Of a stretch of DNA of 64,000 nucleotides, positions 29,372 to 38,186 are shown piece by piece. The notes under the pieces were generated by a model. It made no database searches and was not told the origin of the DNA. It saw only the letters and a list, made by a program, of their open reading frames with translations. The stretch spans positions 2,976,001 to 3,040,000 of the forward strand of contig JABTTW010000001.1 of NCBI GenBank assembly GCA_015075745.1, written 5' to 3'. The stretch comes from Planctomycetia bacterium. Lineage in GTDB: Bacteria; Planctomycetota; Phycisphaerae; UBA1845; UTPLA1. A program made the translations under genes and the position numbers. How positions within the stretch are numbered: the stretch's first letter is position 1; every line of letters begins with the position of its first letter.

Positions 29372-30120
29372 TATTCCTAAGGTTTGAAGGCATTTCGGTT
29401 TATGGAGTGAATCTGCAAACTGCCCATATTATTGACCACTTCGATTACAACTTGTCGCTCCTACGCGGACTTAGAGTCGCACCCCACTCGACAGGTCCGA
29501 AAAAACCTCCCTACCAGTTTACTTAACCCAACAATTCACTGGCGGATTCGTCGCCCCCAGGTAGCGCGCGAATGCCTTGACCGTTCGCGACTGGATTCAC
29601 TCGTGGGCCGATTGGGCCGTCAGAATGGCGCCCGTCAGCCCTCGCGCTAACCCGGGAAGCCGCGATTTCACCGCGCAAACGGTCGCCATTTCACGGCTAA
29701 GACCCAGGCGTCCCGCCGCTAAGCCAACGAAGATTTAGGGACTTGCAATTAAATCGGTCGGGCTGATTTCGTAACATCGAAGCAACTGGTTTTCGGAAGG
29801 GAATACTCCCTAAACTGGGTAACCCGCTTCGCATCAGTGAGATCCAAACCTTTCCGAACTGGAGAATACCCGCCTCCTCGTCAGTTCTCGCGGCGTTAAC
29901 CTCGAAAACATCGACGGCTTTGAGAATCCGCCGGTCTTCCGCGGTTCGCCGGCGTTGGTCAATCTCCAGCTCACCGCGCCCTACGGCCGCAGCGGAGAGC
30001 TCACATCACTCCGTGCGTTTTCCACCGGCGCCGCCTTGCAGCACATGCCCAGGACGCTCGTCCGCAATACTGACCCATCGGCCGGGCCGCATGAGTCGTT
30101 TGATTCCTGACGTGAGCTGG
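29372..30120. other. Intergenic region upstream of nrdJ, no gene seen
   Basis: About 750 bases with only short frames lacking known motifs. The part nearest nrdJ is AT-richer. Beyond the nrdJ operators I see nothing I can name. Confidence 0.4.
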
Positions 30121-31575
30121 TTATCCAATCAGGCCGGACTTGCATTGATTGCGCCCGCAGCGCTTGGCTTCATAGAGGAGCTTGTCGGATTGCGCAATCA
30201 GCGTTTCTGCGGTCAGCGTTTCCGTCGGCATGGACGTAGCAGCCAGGCCGATGCTCACCGTCGGCGAATACGATCCTGAGGCGACGCTGATTGAGATTCC
30301 GCTGATCGCGATGCGGAGCCGTTCCGCCAGAGACGCGGCTGCCGGCAGTTCGCTCTCCGCGGCGATCACGGCGAATTCCTCACCGCCATATCGAGCTGCG
30401 TAGTCACACTTTCGGACCGTCTCCTTCAAAACCCGGCCCACCTGCTTCAGGACTTCGTCTCCGATCTGGTGCCCGTACCCGTCATTCACCTGTTTGAAGT
30501 GATCCAGGTCGAGCATCAGCAGCGCGAGCGGGCGGCCGTGCCGGCGCGATCGCTCCACTTCCGCGGCGAGCCTCGCGTCGAACCCTTTTCGATTGGTCAA
30601 TCCGGTCAGGCCGTCGGTGATCGCCTGGCTTTCCAGTTTCTTCGCTTGCTTGACCAATTCCTGACGCTCCAGACCGCCGGCCACGTTCAACTGCTCCGCG
30701 AGATCGCGCGCCTGATCCTCGATCACCTCTGGATCGGGCAGTTCATCCAGCGAGATACCCAACATGCCGGCAGTTTGCCGAAATTGATCTTCAATCACGG
30801 AAATCTCAATCACTTGCTGCGGCCGATTACCCTCGAAGCCCTTCGACAATCCGCAGAGTACGTCCGCGATCTTCTTGGCGTGGAGAACGGCTTCGGCGAT
30901 CTGCCTGGCCTCGGCGGTCGGGGCTGCCGCCGGATTCAACTGATACCGCACGGAATCTACAAGCAGGGCAGGCAACTTCCACTGGCCCAGAAGCTCTGCG
31001 CCGATCTCAATGTGAGATTCCCCGAGGACCGCCTTCTCCTCGTCGATCCCATCCGCCATGAGATTGGGCAGTCTTGCCAGAACGCCGTCATACTCCTCGG
31101 GCATCGCCGTCACAAACGCGAGCCTGCCGATTCGCGCAAGCAACCCGGCGGTAAACGCCTCATCCGCCCGCGCCGGACAGCCGACCGCCATGATCCCGCG
31201 GGCAGCCGTGGCGATGGCCGTCGCATGCGCCCAGAAGACGTCATAATTAAAGTGAGGGCATTTGGGCTGGTGGCTCTTTCGTACAAGTGAGAATCCCAGC
31301 GCCGTCACTTTGACGCTGCGGATACCCAGCATCGTGACCGCCTGCTGAACGCTGGTGATTTCACTCCGCGGACCCACCATGGGAGAGTTGGCGTACTTGA
31401 GCAGGCGCGCCGACATGGCCGGATCCGTCAGAATTAAATCCGAGATTTGTTTGACGGTGACATCCGGCGACTCGGCCAGCTCAAGTATCTTCAGTGCCGT
31501 GGTCGACGGGCTCGGCAGACGTTGAGTCCGGGCAAGTTGAGCGTACAACGAAGATTTCAAGAAAGGAGCCTCCAT
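30121..31575 (-). CDS. HDOD-GGDEF signalling protein (probable diguanylate cyclase)
   Basis: A 484-aa cytoplasmic protein. Residues about 10-215 form an HDOD domain (RLPSPSTTALKILELAE; NSPMVGPRSEITSVQQAVTM), an HD-fold module that has lost its catalytic pair and acts in signalling scaffolds. A short coiled segment (about 285-320) leads to a GGDEF domain with TDGLTGLTNRKGFDARL, LDLDHFKQVNDGYGH and the active-site motif YGGEEF, so synthesis of cyclic di-GMP is expected. The usual inhibitory RxxD is not obvious before the active site. There is no membrane segment. It stands alone on the minus strand; the signal is unknown. Confidence 0.9.
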   Translation of the reverse strand: MEAPFLKSSLYAQLARTQRLPSPSTTALKILELAESPDVTVKQISDLILTDPAMSARLLKYANSPMVGPRSEITSVQQAVTMLGIRSVKVTALGFSLVRKSHQPKCPHFNYDVFWAHATAIATAARGIMAVGCPARADEAFTAGLLARIGRLAFVTAMPEEYDGVLARLPNLMADGIDEEKAVLGESHIEIGAELLGQWKLPALLVDSVRYQLNPAAAPTAEARQIAEAVLHAKKIADVLCGLSKGFEGNRPQQVIEISVIEDQFRQTAGMLGISLDELPDPEVIEDQARDLAEQLNVAGGLERQELVKQAKKLESQAITDGLTGLTNRKGFDARLAAEVERSRRHGRPLALLMLDLDHFKQVNDGYGHQIGDEVLKQVGRVLKETVRKCDYAARYGGEEFAVIAAESELPAAASLAERLRIAISGISISVASGSYSPTVSIGLAATSMPTETLTAETLIAQSDKLLYEAKRCGRNQCKSGLIG

Positions 31576-31917
31576 CTCATCGCGGCGGCTCCGCTATGAG
31601 GGAAGGCACAACCGTCGATGGCTCTAAACAAGCTTGGCGCGAGACCCTGTCGTGACCAACACCGGATTAAAGACCCGGCTTGTCACGAATTTGGGATTTA
31701 TCTAGAAAGTATCGGCACCATCAGCGGCGTTGTAAATGAGATTTGGAACCAATTGAGCGAAAATGAGAGTGGCGATTTTTTCCTCACTCGAACGACTGAT
31801 TCTTCCGAGTGAGGCTGTCCCTTGAGCGCAATTTGCGCAGGTATCGTAATGTCGCAATTTGAGATCAATCCACGGTGTAAGACGGCCTTTTCGTGCTTGC
31901 ATGGTCGTCGACGTTGA
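31576..31917. other. Intergenic region between the HDOD-GGDEF gene and nuoA
   Basis: 342 bases; only short frames with no recognisable product. It presumably holds the HDOD-GGDEF promoter. No terminator-like hairpin was found after nuoA. Confidence 0.35.
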
Positions 31918-32334
31918 CTAATCGAATTCGAGGACGCCCTTGCCGAGGTCGTAAATCAGCCCGACCAGCAGCAGTCCGAAAAAGATTGCCATCTCGACAA
32001 AGAGAAAGTTCAGAAGCGGAAGGTCACCGGCCGAGTGGGCGCTCATGAAGTTCACCGCCCACGGATACAGAAAAATAAGCTCCACGTCGAACAGCAGAAA
32101 CAGCATCGCGACGAGGTAGAACCGAACGTTGAACCTCCGTCGCGCATCGCCGACGGTCGGCATGCCCGATTCGTACGTCGCGTCCTTCCTGTCGCCGGTG
32201 CGCTTGGCCTTCGGGATCAGGTGAGTCAGCAACATGATCACGGTCGAGACGACCATCGTGAAAACGACCAGCACCACGATCGGGCCATAGCCGAGATCGG
32301 ACGCAGCCATCATCAAATCACAGTTTCCAGCCAT
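31918..32334 (-). CDS. nuoA: NADH-quinone oxidoreductase subunit A
   Basis: A 138-aa protein with three membrane helices: GPIVVLVVFTMVVSTVIMLL, the helix around FYLVAMLFLLFDVELIFLYP and FVEMAIFFGLLLVGLIYDLG. The conserved complex I subunit A signature YESGMPTVGDARRRFNVRFY is present, as is the FDVE segment with its membrane acidic residue. In complex I this subunit lies at the junction of the membrane arm and the quinone site. nuoA normally heads an operon with nuoB; here no other nuo gene follows or precedes, so the rest must be elsewhere. ATG 32334 is used; ATG at 32313 is possible. Confidence 0.93.
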   Translation of the reverse strand: MAGNCDLMMAASDLGYGPIVVLVVFTMVVSTVIMLLTHLIPKAKRTGDRKDATYESGMPTVGDARRRFNVRFYLVAMLFLLFDVELIFLYPWAVNFMSAHSAGDLPLLNFLFVEMAIFFGLLLVGLIYDLGKGVLEFD

Positions 32335-32562
32335 AACGGCATCCTAATCAGGATTCGATGGATGAGGAAGGGCGCCGTGACCGCCCGGCCCGGCCGCCGC
32401 TTCCGCCTGATCGGTGGCCCCTGCCTTTGACAACGAAGCCACCCACTGGGATGCTGTTGGGCGTTGTGGACTGCGTCCGCACACTTGGGGTATCGGCCCG
32501 ATGCTTGGTCGTGACATTCCGATTGTTCGGGGGCTTTCCGCGATAGACGCTGGGATGATGCG

Positions 32563-33297
32563 TTGAGCAAGCGGCGCCCATTTTCGATCCTGCCTCAACC
32601 GGACGGCACCACATGCGGACCGACCTGTCTGCACGCCGTCTACCAACATTACGGTGACAGGCTCTCCCTTGACCGCGTCATCCGCGAGGTGCCCGCGCTG
32701 AAGCAGGGCGGCACGCTGGCTGTCTTCCTCGCCTGCCACGCGCTTCGGCGTGGATATCACGCCAGGATTTACACATTTAACCTGAAAGTGTTCGATCCGT
32801 CGTGGTTCGACGGACGTCAGCGCGTCGATCTCCGCGCCAAGCTGGTCGCCCAGGCGAAGCAGAAACACTCACCCAAGCTTCGCAGGGCGACGAAGGGGTA
32901 TCTCGAATTCCTGGATCTCGGCGGCGAAATCCACTTCGAAGACATCAGCAGGTCGCTGATTCGCGATGCGCTGGTCCATGACCGACCAATCCTGACCGGG
33001 CTCAGTGCCACCTATCTCTATCGCATGCCCCGCGAGCACGGAGAGACAGGGCGGGAGGACGATATTCGCGGTGTGCCCTGCGGGCACTTTGTCGTCTTAT
33101 GCAGCTACAACCGCAAGAAGCGGGAAGTTTTGGTGGCCGACCCGCTCGATCCGAATCCGCTGGCCAAAGGCCACGTTTATTCAATCGGGGTTGACCGCGC
33201 GATCGGGGCGATCCTGCTCGGCGTGCTCACCTATGATGCAAACATGTTGATCATTGAACCGCGAAAGATCGTTCGGGGTCGCAAGGCGGCGAAATAA
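32563..33297 (+). CDS. C39-like (papain-fold) peptidase, first gene of a ligase operon
   Basis: A 244-aa protein. The N-terminal PQPDGTTCGPTCLHAVYQHY carries the C39-type Gln and nucleophilic Cys (about 12 and 18). His 175 in PCGHFVVLCSY and Asp 193 in VADPLDPN complete a triad, so an active cysteine peptidase or transferase is likely. There is no membrane or ABC domain as in bacteriocin exporters, and no signal peptide. The start is probably TTG 32563; no in-frame ATG fits. Its stop overlaps the first base of the ATP-grasp gene, so the two are translationally coupled. In this context it may cleave or condense a peptide-like product. Confidence 0.75.
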   Translation: MSKRRPFSILPQPDGTTCGPTCLHAVYQHYGDRLSLDRVIREVPALKQGGTLAVFLACHALRRGYHARIYTFNLKVFDPSWFDGRQRVDLRAKLVAQAKQKHSPKLRRATKGYLEFLDLGGEIHFEDISRSLIRDALVHDRPILTGLSATYLYRMPREHGETGREDDIRGVPCGHFVVLCSYNRKKREVLVADPLDPNPLAKGHVYSIGVDRAIGAILLGVLTYDANMLIIEPRKIVRGRKAAK

Positions 33298-34772
33298 TGG
33301 CGCACGTCATTGTCGTTGAGAATCCGAAGCGCTGGCCGCTGCACGTCCCGGGCGCGCCGGTTGTTGCCGCCAAGTCGTACTTGACCGACATGCACTACAG
33401 CGACATTCGGAATCTGAAGGTCTACAACCTGTGTCGATCCTATCGATACCAGAGTGTCGGCTACTACGTTTCGCTCCTGGCGATGGCCCGGGGCCACAAG
33501 CCGCTGCCCAGCATCACCACCATTCAGGACATGAAGACCCTGACGATCACGCGCATCGTCGCCGAAGACCTTGAGGCCATGATTCGTAAGAGTCTGCGGT
33601 CGATCAAGTCCGCGACGTTCACGCTCAGCATCTACTTCGGTCGAAACACCGCAAAGACCTATGACGAGCTGAGCCAGCGCCTCTTTCGATTGTTCGAAGC
33701 CCCGCTCCTCCGCGCCGAGTTCCGGCATGAGGACGATCAGTGGGCCCTGCACTCCATCCGCCCGATCGCCGCCAGCGACATCCCCGAGTCGCACCAGCCG
33801 TTCGCCGTCGAGGCCGCGACGGAATACTTCGCGCGGAGTCGCTCGCCCGCGCGACGGCGTCAGCCGACGCTTTACGATCTGGCCATTCTTCACGACCCCG
33901 CCGAGCAGCATCAGCCCTCGAATCGGGGCGCGCTTCGCAAGTTCTACGCGGCGGCGCGGCGACTGCGCATGGGCGTGGAGTTCATCGACCGCGACGACTA
34001 CGGACGCATCGCCGAGTTCAACGCCCTTTTCATTCGCGAAACCACCGCCGTCAATCACCATACTTATCGCTTCGCCCGTCGGGCCATTGCTGAAGGACTG
34101 GTGGTGATCGACGACCCGGAGTCGATCGCCAAGTGCAGCAACAAGGTGTACCTCGCCGAGTTGATGAATCGATACGACGTGCCGATTCCCAAGACCCTCA
34201 TCATCCATCGCGACAATCGGGAGCTGATCCGCGTGGCCATGCGTCTGCCCTGCATCCTCAAGCAGCCCGACAGCTCGTTCTCGCAGGGCGTCATGAAGGC
34301 AGAGACCGAGGCTGAAGTCGAGGAGATCGTCGATCGCCTCCTGGAGAAGTCCGACCTCATCATTGCACAGGAATTCCTCAAGACCGACATGGACTGGCGC
34401 ATCGGCGTGCTGGATCGCAAGCCGCTCTTCGCCTGCAAATACTTCATGGTCAAAGAGCACTGGCAAATCGCCCAGACCCAGGGCGCCGAGACGCGCTTTG
34501 GAAGCGTCGAGGCCGTGCCGCTCGAAGACGTGCCGCCCGCCGTCGTTGACACGGCCCTTCGCGCCGCCCGGCCGATCGGCGACGGGCTGTACGGCGTCGA
34601 TCTCAAGGTGGTCGGCAACCGCGTGTTTGTCATGGAGGTCAACGACAACCCCAACATCGACGCGGGCCAGGAGGACAAGTATCTCGGCAACGAGTTGTAC
34701 GACCGGGTCATGGGTTCCATTCTGGCGCGGCTCAAGGCCAAGACCAACGGCGAGGGCCGCAAGTCGTCATGA
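33297..34772 (+). CDS. RimK-like ATP-grasp amide ligase with RLAN domain
   Basis: A 491-aa protein. The first 200 residues (VPGAPVVAAKSYLTDMHY; YQSVGYYVSLLAMARGHKPLP) correspond to the RLAN domain that precedes RimK-type ATP-grasp ligases. The ATP-grasp part runs from about residue 270 to 480, with the nucleotide-binding CILKQPDSSFSQGVMK, a LIIAQEFLKTDMDWRIGVL block and the metal site FVMEVNDNPNIDAG. Such enzymes form an amide bond between a carboxylate, activated as acyl phosphate, and an amine, often adding an amino acid to a peptide or metabolite. Neighbouring GCS2 ligase and peptidase genes are coupled to it. Substrates are unknown. Confidence 0.88.
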   Translation: MAHVIVVENPKRWPLHVPGAPVVAAKSYLTDMHYSDIRNLKVYNLCRSYRYQSVGYYVSLLAMARGHKPLPSITTIQDMKTLTITRIVAEDLEAMIRKSLRSIKSATFTLSIYFGRNTAKTYDELSQRLFRLFEAPLLRAEFRHEDDQWALHSIRPIAASDIPESHQPFAVEAATEYFARSRSPARRRQPTLYDLAILHDPAEQHQPSNRGALRKFYAAARRLRMGVEFIDRDDYGRIAEFNALFIRETTAVNHHTYRFARRAIAEGLVVIDDPESIAKCSNKVYLAELMNRYDVPIPKTLIIHRDNRELIRVAMRLPCILKQPDSSFSQGVMKAETEAEVEEIVDRLLEKSDLIIAQEFLKTDMDWRIGVLDRKPLFACKYFMVKEHWQIAQTQGAETRFGSVEAVPLEDVPPAVVDTALRAARPIGDGLYGVDLKVVGNRVFVMEVNDNPNIDAGQEDKYLGNELYDRVMGSILARLKAKTNGEGRKSS

Positions 34773-36004
34773 GCGGGCCCCATCACCTGTTTCAGCGCTT
34801 CGGCGTCGAGCTGGAGTACATGATCGTCGATCAGGCGAGCCTCGACGTTCGTCCGATCAGCGACAAAGTGCTGGCGGCGCAGGCGGGGGAGATCACCGGC
34901 GATGTCGACTTCGGCGACTTGAGCTGGTCCAACGAGCTTGTCCTGCATGTCATCGAGCTGAAGACCGGAGAGCCGGTTTCGTCTTTCGATCGGCTGGCGG
35001 ATTCGTTTCAGTCGGGCGTGGGACGGATCAACGACATACTTGCGCCGATGGGTGGGCGGCTGATGCCCACGTCGATGCATCCGTGGATGGACCCCCATAA
35101 GGAGATGCGCCTCTGGCCGCACGACTACGGCGAGGTGTACGCGGCGTTCGATCGCATCTTCGATTGTCGCGGACATGGGTGGGCGAATCTTCAGTCGGTG
35201 CACCTGAATCTGCCGTTTTGCGGGGACGAGGAATTTGGCAGGTTGCACGCGGCGATTCGATTGCTGCTGCCAATCCTCCCGGCGCTGGCGGCGAGTTCTC
35301 CGTTTATGGATGGAATGCCCGGCGGTTTCGCCGATGCGCGGCTCAACACCTACAAGTCGAACTGCAAGCGAATACCGTCCATCACCGGCCGGGTGATTCC
35401 GGAACCCGTATTCACGATGCAGGCTTATCGGGATCAGATTCTGCAACGAATCTATCGCGACCTCGCGCCGCACGACGCGGAGGGGCTGCTTCAGGATGAA
35501 TGGGCCAACGCACGCGGGGCGATTCCGCGTTTTGACCGCGACACGATCGAGATTCGCGTGCTGGACATTCAGGAGTGTCCAGCCGCCGACATCGCCGTGC
35601 TGAGTCTGATCTGCTCGGCGCTGGAGGCGTTGGCGGGCGAGCGATGGTCGGACGTCGGGCATCAACAGTCTTTCTCGGTCGATGCCCTGGAGCCGATTCT
35701 GACGGCGACCATCCGCGAGGGCGATCGGGCCGCCATCACCGACGGCGAATATCTGCGATCGCTCGGCATGGGCGACCAGTCCGTCACGGCCCGCGAGGTC
35801 TGGTGTCACTTGCGCGAAGCCTGTTTGCCGCACACGGGGCAAATCGCGGGTGCGACAGCGCCGCTCGATGTGATTCTCGGCGAGGGCAATCTGTCGAGCC
35901 GGATCGTTCGGGCGGTCGGCGGCGACTTTCGCCGGCAGCGGCTGGCCGAGGTGTATGCGGAGCTTTGCGACTGCCTGGCGAAGGGCCGGATGCTGCGTGC
36001 GTAA
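34769..36004 (+). CDS. GCS2-family carboxylate-amine ligase
   Basis: A 411-aa member of the glutamate-cysteine ligase family 2 (YbdK/EgtA-like fold). Its ATG overlaps the previous stop by 4 nt. The N-terminal FQRFGVELEYMIVD holds the first metal-binding Glu residues. SWSNELVLHVIELKT and the later WANLQSVHLNLPFCGDEEF are the second and third active-site strands, and DTIEIRVLDIQECPAADIAV is the typical C-terminal RxxD/E block. The family joins Glu or a related amino acid to an amine at the expense of ATP. It is not a clear glutathione enzyme: no gshB is nearby. Next to an ATP-grasp ligase it probably makes a two-step amide product. Confidence 0.88.
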   Translation: MSGPHHLFQRFGVELEYMIVDQASLDVRPISDKVLAAQAGEITGDVDFGDLSWSNELVLHVIELKTGEPVSSFDRLADSFQSGVGRINDILAPMGGRLMPTSMHPWMDPHKEMRLWPHDYGEVYAAFDRIFDCRGHGWANLQSVHLNLPFCGDEEFGRLHAAIRLLLPILPALAASSPFMDGMPGGFADARLNTYKSNCKRIPSITGRVIPEPVFTMQAYRDQILQRIYRDLAPHDAEGLLQDEWANARGAIPRFDRDTIEIRVLDIQECPAADIAVLSLICSALEALAGERWSDVGHQQSFSVDALEPILTATIREGDRAAITDGEYLRSLGMGDQSVTAREVWCHLREACLPHTGQIAGATAPLDVILGEGNLSSRIVRAVGGDFRRQRLAEVYAELCDCLAKGRMLRA

Positions 36005-36713
36005 GTTTGACTGCATCATCTTTACCTGCGAGCACGGCGGCCATCGCGTGCCGGCGGCGTATCAGTCTCTCTTCGCCGGGCGGGGGCGGCTCTTGCAATC
36101 GCACCGGGGATACGATCCCGGCGCGCTTGAACTTGCGCGAGGGCTTTCTCGAAACGTTCGTGCGCCGCTGATTTTCTCCGATGTGACGCGGCTTTTGGTT
36201 GAGTTGAATCGCTCCCCGGACAGCGACGATTTTTTTTCGGCCATCACCCGATCCGCCTCGCAAGCGCAGAAGGGTCGCATCGTCAGCGACCACTACCTTC
36301 CCTACCGGAGAAAAGTCGAGCGACGCATCGCAGGCTGGCTTGATGGCGGCCGGCGCGTGCTTCACCTTTCGATCCACTCCTTCACGCCGGTCTTTCGCGG
36401 GCGACGGCGAGACCTCGACATCGGTCTGCTCTACGACCCCGCCCGAAAGTTGGAGGCGGCGTTCTGCAGGGCCTGGCGCAAGGGCCTCGTGAAGTGTGAC
36501 CCGTCGCTCACTGTCCGGGCGAACCAACCCTATCGCGGCACCGCCGATGGATTCACGACGTACCTGCGCACGCTCTCCGGGGCGGCCGCGCGTTATGCCG
36601 GCATCGAATTGGAGGTCAACCAGCGATTCTGCCGGGGCAGCGCAAAGCGATGGCGGACCCTTCAATCGAATATCGCCCAAGGATTGGCGCAGGCACTTGT
36701 GGCGGTTTCGTGA
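35997..36713 (+). CDS. N-formylglutamate amidohydrolase family protein
   Basis: A 238-aa protein. The start is inferred as GTG 35997, overlapping the GCS2 stop by 8 nt, because conserved sequence starts at once (IIFTCEHGGHRVPAAY). The metal-binding His/Glu region at the N-terminus, a GYDPGALELARGL block, LVELNRS, and the HLSIHSFTPVF block with two His residues match the FGase family. Family members hydrolyse N-formyl-glutamate and related N-acyl amino acids. In this operon it could trim or recycle the amide product of the two ligases. No other histidine-degradation gene is present, so a role in histidine catabolism is unlikely. Confidence 0.85.
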   Translation: MRKFDCIIFTCEHGGHRVPAAYQSLFAGRGRLLQSHRGYDPGALELARGLSRNVRAPLIFSDVTRLLVELNRSPDSDDFFSAITRSASQAQKGRIVSDHYLPYRRKVERRIAGWLDGGRRVLHLSIHSFTPVFRGRRRDLDIGLLYDPARKLEAAFCRAWRKGLVKCDPSLTVRANQPYRGTADGFTTYLRTLSGAAARYAGIELEVNQRFCRGSAKRWRTLQSNIAQGLAQALVAVS

Positions 36714-36818
36714 TCGCATTCGAGATTTCACGCGGAGTTCAGTTAAGATATTCGCTGGTTCGGGAGAAAGGCCCGAGACGGCTCGCGGGCATTGTCTAAA
36801 ATCTGAAGGAGACAGCAG

Positions 36819-37433
36819 ATGCTTCTTGGCTCTCGTGTTGCCGCATTGAGGCTGCGGCTTGTCGCCATTCTCGCCGCGGCGGTTTGTTTGACCGGCTGCG
36901 ACGTCCTCAATCTCATCAGCTTTTCCAACTCGCCGCCGGGCACCACGACGACCCTTGTCCTGGTGCGCCATGCCGAGCGCGATCCCGGTCTCGACCCGCC
37001 CTTGAACGCCGAAGGCCAGAACCGCGCCCAGGTCCTGAAGGACGTTCTCTCGGAGCGCGGGGTCAACGCCATCTTCGCCCCGGAGCTCATCCGCAACATG
37101 CAGACCGCCGAGCCACTGGCCCAGACGCTGGGCATCACCGTCAAGCCCTGGATCGTCGCCAACTACGTCAACACCGCCGCCTTCGCCGACGCCGTGGTCG
37201 ACGACATACTCGCGAATCACGCCGGGCAGACAGTTCTCTTCGTCGGGAACATCGGCTCGACCAGCCTCGGGACGACCGGCATCAACGAGGAGCTTTACAA
37301 GCGCCTGGGCGGGACGGGCCGGCCGCCGAATCGCTATCAGGACATGTACATCGCCGTCATTCCGGATTCGGGAGAGGTTCGCTGGATCAAGACGATTTAC
37401 GGTTCAGAGAGCAGCCTCGACACGCCGCTGTAG
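36819..37433 (+). CDS. Histidine-phosphatase-fold lipoprotein lacking the second His
   Basis: A 204-aa protein. GAAGGAG lies before ATG 36819. The signal peptide ends in a lipobox LTGC (about 23-26), so it is probably a lipoprotein. The phosphatase fold is shown by LVLVRHAERDP (phospho-acceptor His), the LNAEGQNRAQVLKDVL helix and IFAPELIRNMQTAEPLA. The second catalytic block, which normally reads VGHSNT, here is FVGNIGSTS; the His is missing. The protein is likely catalytically weak or a binding protein. It stands 105 nt after the ligase operon on the same strand and could belong to it. Confidence 0.75.
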   Translation: MLLGSRVAALRLRLVAILAAAVCLTGCDVLNLISFSNSPPGTTTTLVLVRHAERDPGLDPPLNAEGQNRAQVLKDVLSERGVNAIFAPELIRNMQTAEPLAQTLGITVKPWIVANYVNTAAFADAVVDDILANHAGQTVLFVGNIGSTSLGTTGINEELYKRLGGTGRPPNRYQDMYIAVIPDSGEVRWIKTIYGSESSLDTPL

Positions 37434-37531
37434 CGCGGACCAGTGGTTTGAAGTGCGGCATCGCGGGCCGACAAATCCATCCGCGCGCCCTTGTTTTGAA
37501 TGGGCCAGGGGCCGCAAAGGGCTCAATTTCG

Positions 37532-37620
37532 AAGGTGACATAAGGTGACACAGCCGAATTTTTTCGCTTGCAACTCTCGTGGCGGGCATGGGTTGGGGCG
37601 GTTCGTGTTTTGGGCGGTTT
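37532..37620 (+). repeat. Dispersed repeat, copy A
   Basis: It begins AAGGTGACATAAGGTGACAC, a head-to-tail doublet of the 10-mer AAGGTGACA(T/C), and continues into GTGGCGGGCATGGGTTGGGG and a GGGCGGTTT end. It is the most divergent of three copies seen in the window. Confidence 0.8.
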
Positions 37621-37840
37621 GGGGGGAAACGTCGAAAAGTCGAAACGTCGAAATTTTGAGCGGCGGCGGGGTTGCGTGGGGGCATTCGAGAGGGTCCAGG
37701 TGAATGCAGAAGCGGCGGTACTGATTGCGTCGGCGATGGGTGTTGATTGCGTTTGGGAGTCCGGATTTTCTGGTACCGCTTGCTGACGCGCGCGGCTCGG
37801 ATCGGGGGGCGGCGGCGTTCGCGTAAGTCGTGCAAAAGCG

Positions 37841-37930
37841 AAGGTGACATAAGGTGACACAAGGGCTTTGGGAATTGTGCCAACGCTTGTGGCGGGCGTG
37901 GGTTGGGGCAGTGCGCGTTTCAGGTGGTTT
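37841..37930 (+). repeat. Dispersed repeat, copy B
   Basis: The same doublet start as copy A, then GGGAATTGTGCCAACGCTTG, TGGCGGGCGTGGGTTGGGGC and a GGTGGTTTTT end. It is 309 bp from copy A in the same orientation and closest to copy C. Confidence 0.85.
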
Positions 37931-38186
37931 TTGGTGAAACACCGGTCCGGCGGCGTGACAGTCAGAACTCCCGGTGGGCCGAGGAGCGAGCCGGCGGCGA
38001 TCGGTTGCGGGATACACGGGATGAATCGTGCGCAGAGCATTTCATTGTTAATACCTGCTCAGCGCTCGCGCGGATTTGGGAGGGATTCCGGTATGTCGGC
38101 CGATGCGCAAGGCGACACTTGCACTGGTCCGAGCAACTGGGATGAAGGGCTGTGCCTGGTCGGAGGCACGCGGGAGATTCAGTGCC

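Larger units (their letters stand above)
37434..38186. other. Gene-free region with dispersed repeats
   Basis: About 750 bases that hold two copies of the dispersed repeat and no supported gene. Several 80-220 codon frames on the minus strand simply translate the repeat (runs such as CHLMSP and VTFAF). Confidence 0.6.

Noticed and set aside
37387-38040. Open frames of 160-217 codons on the minus strand
   Set aside because: They translate the dispersed repeat, lack any domain and overlap one another in two frames.
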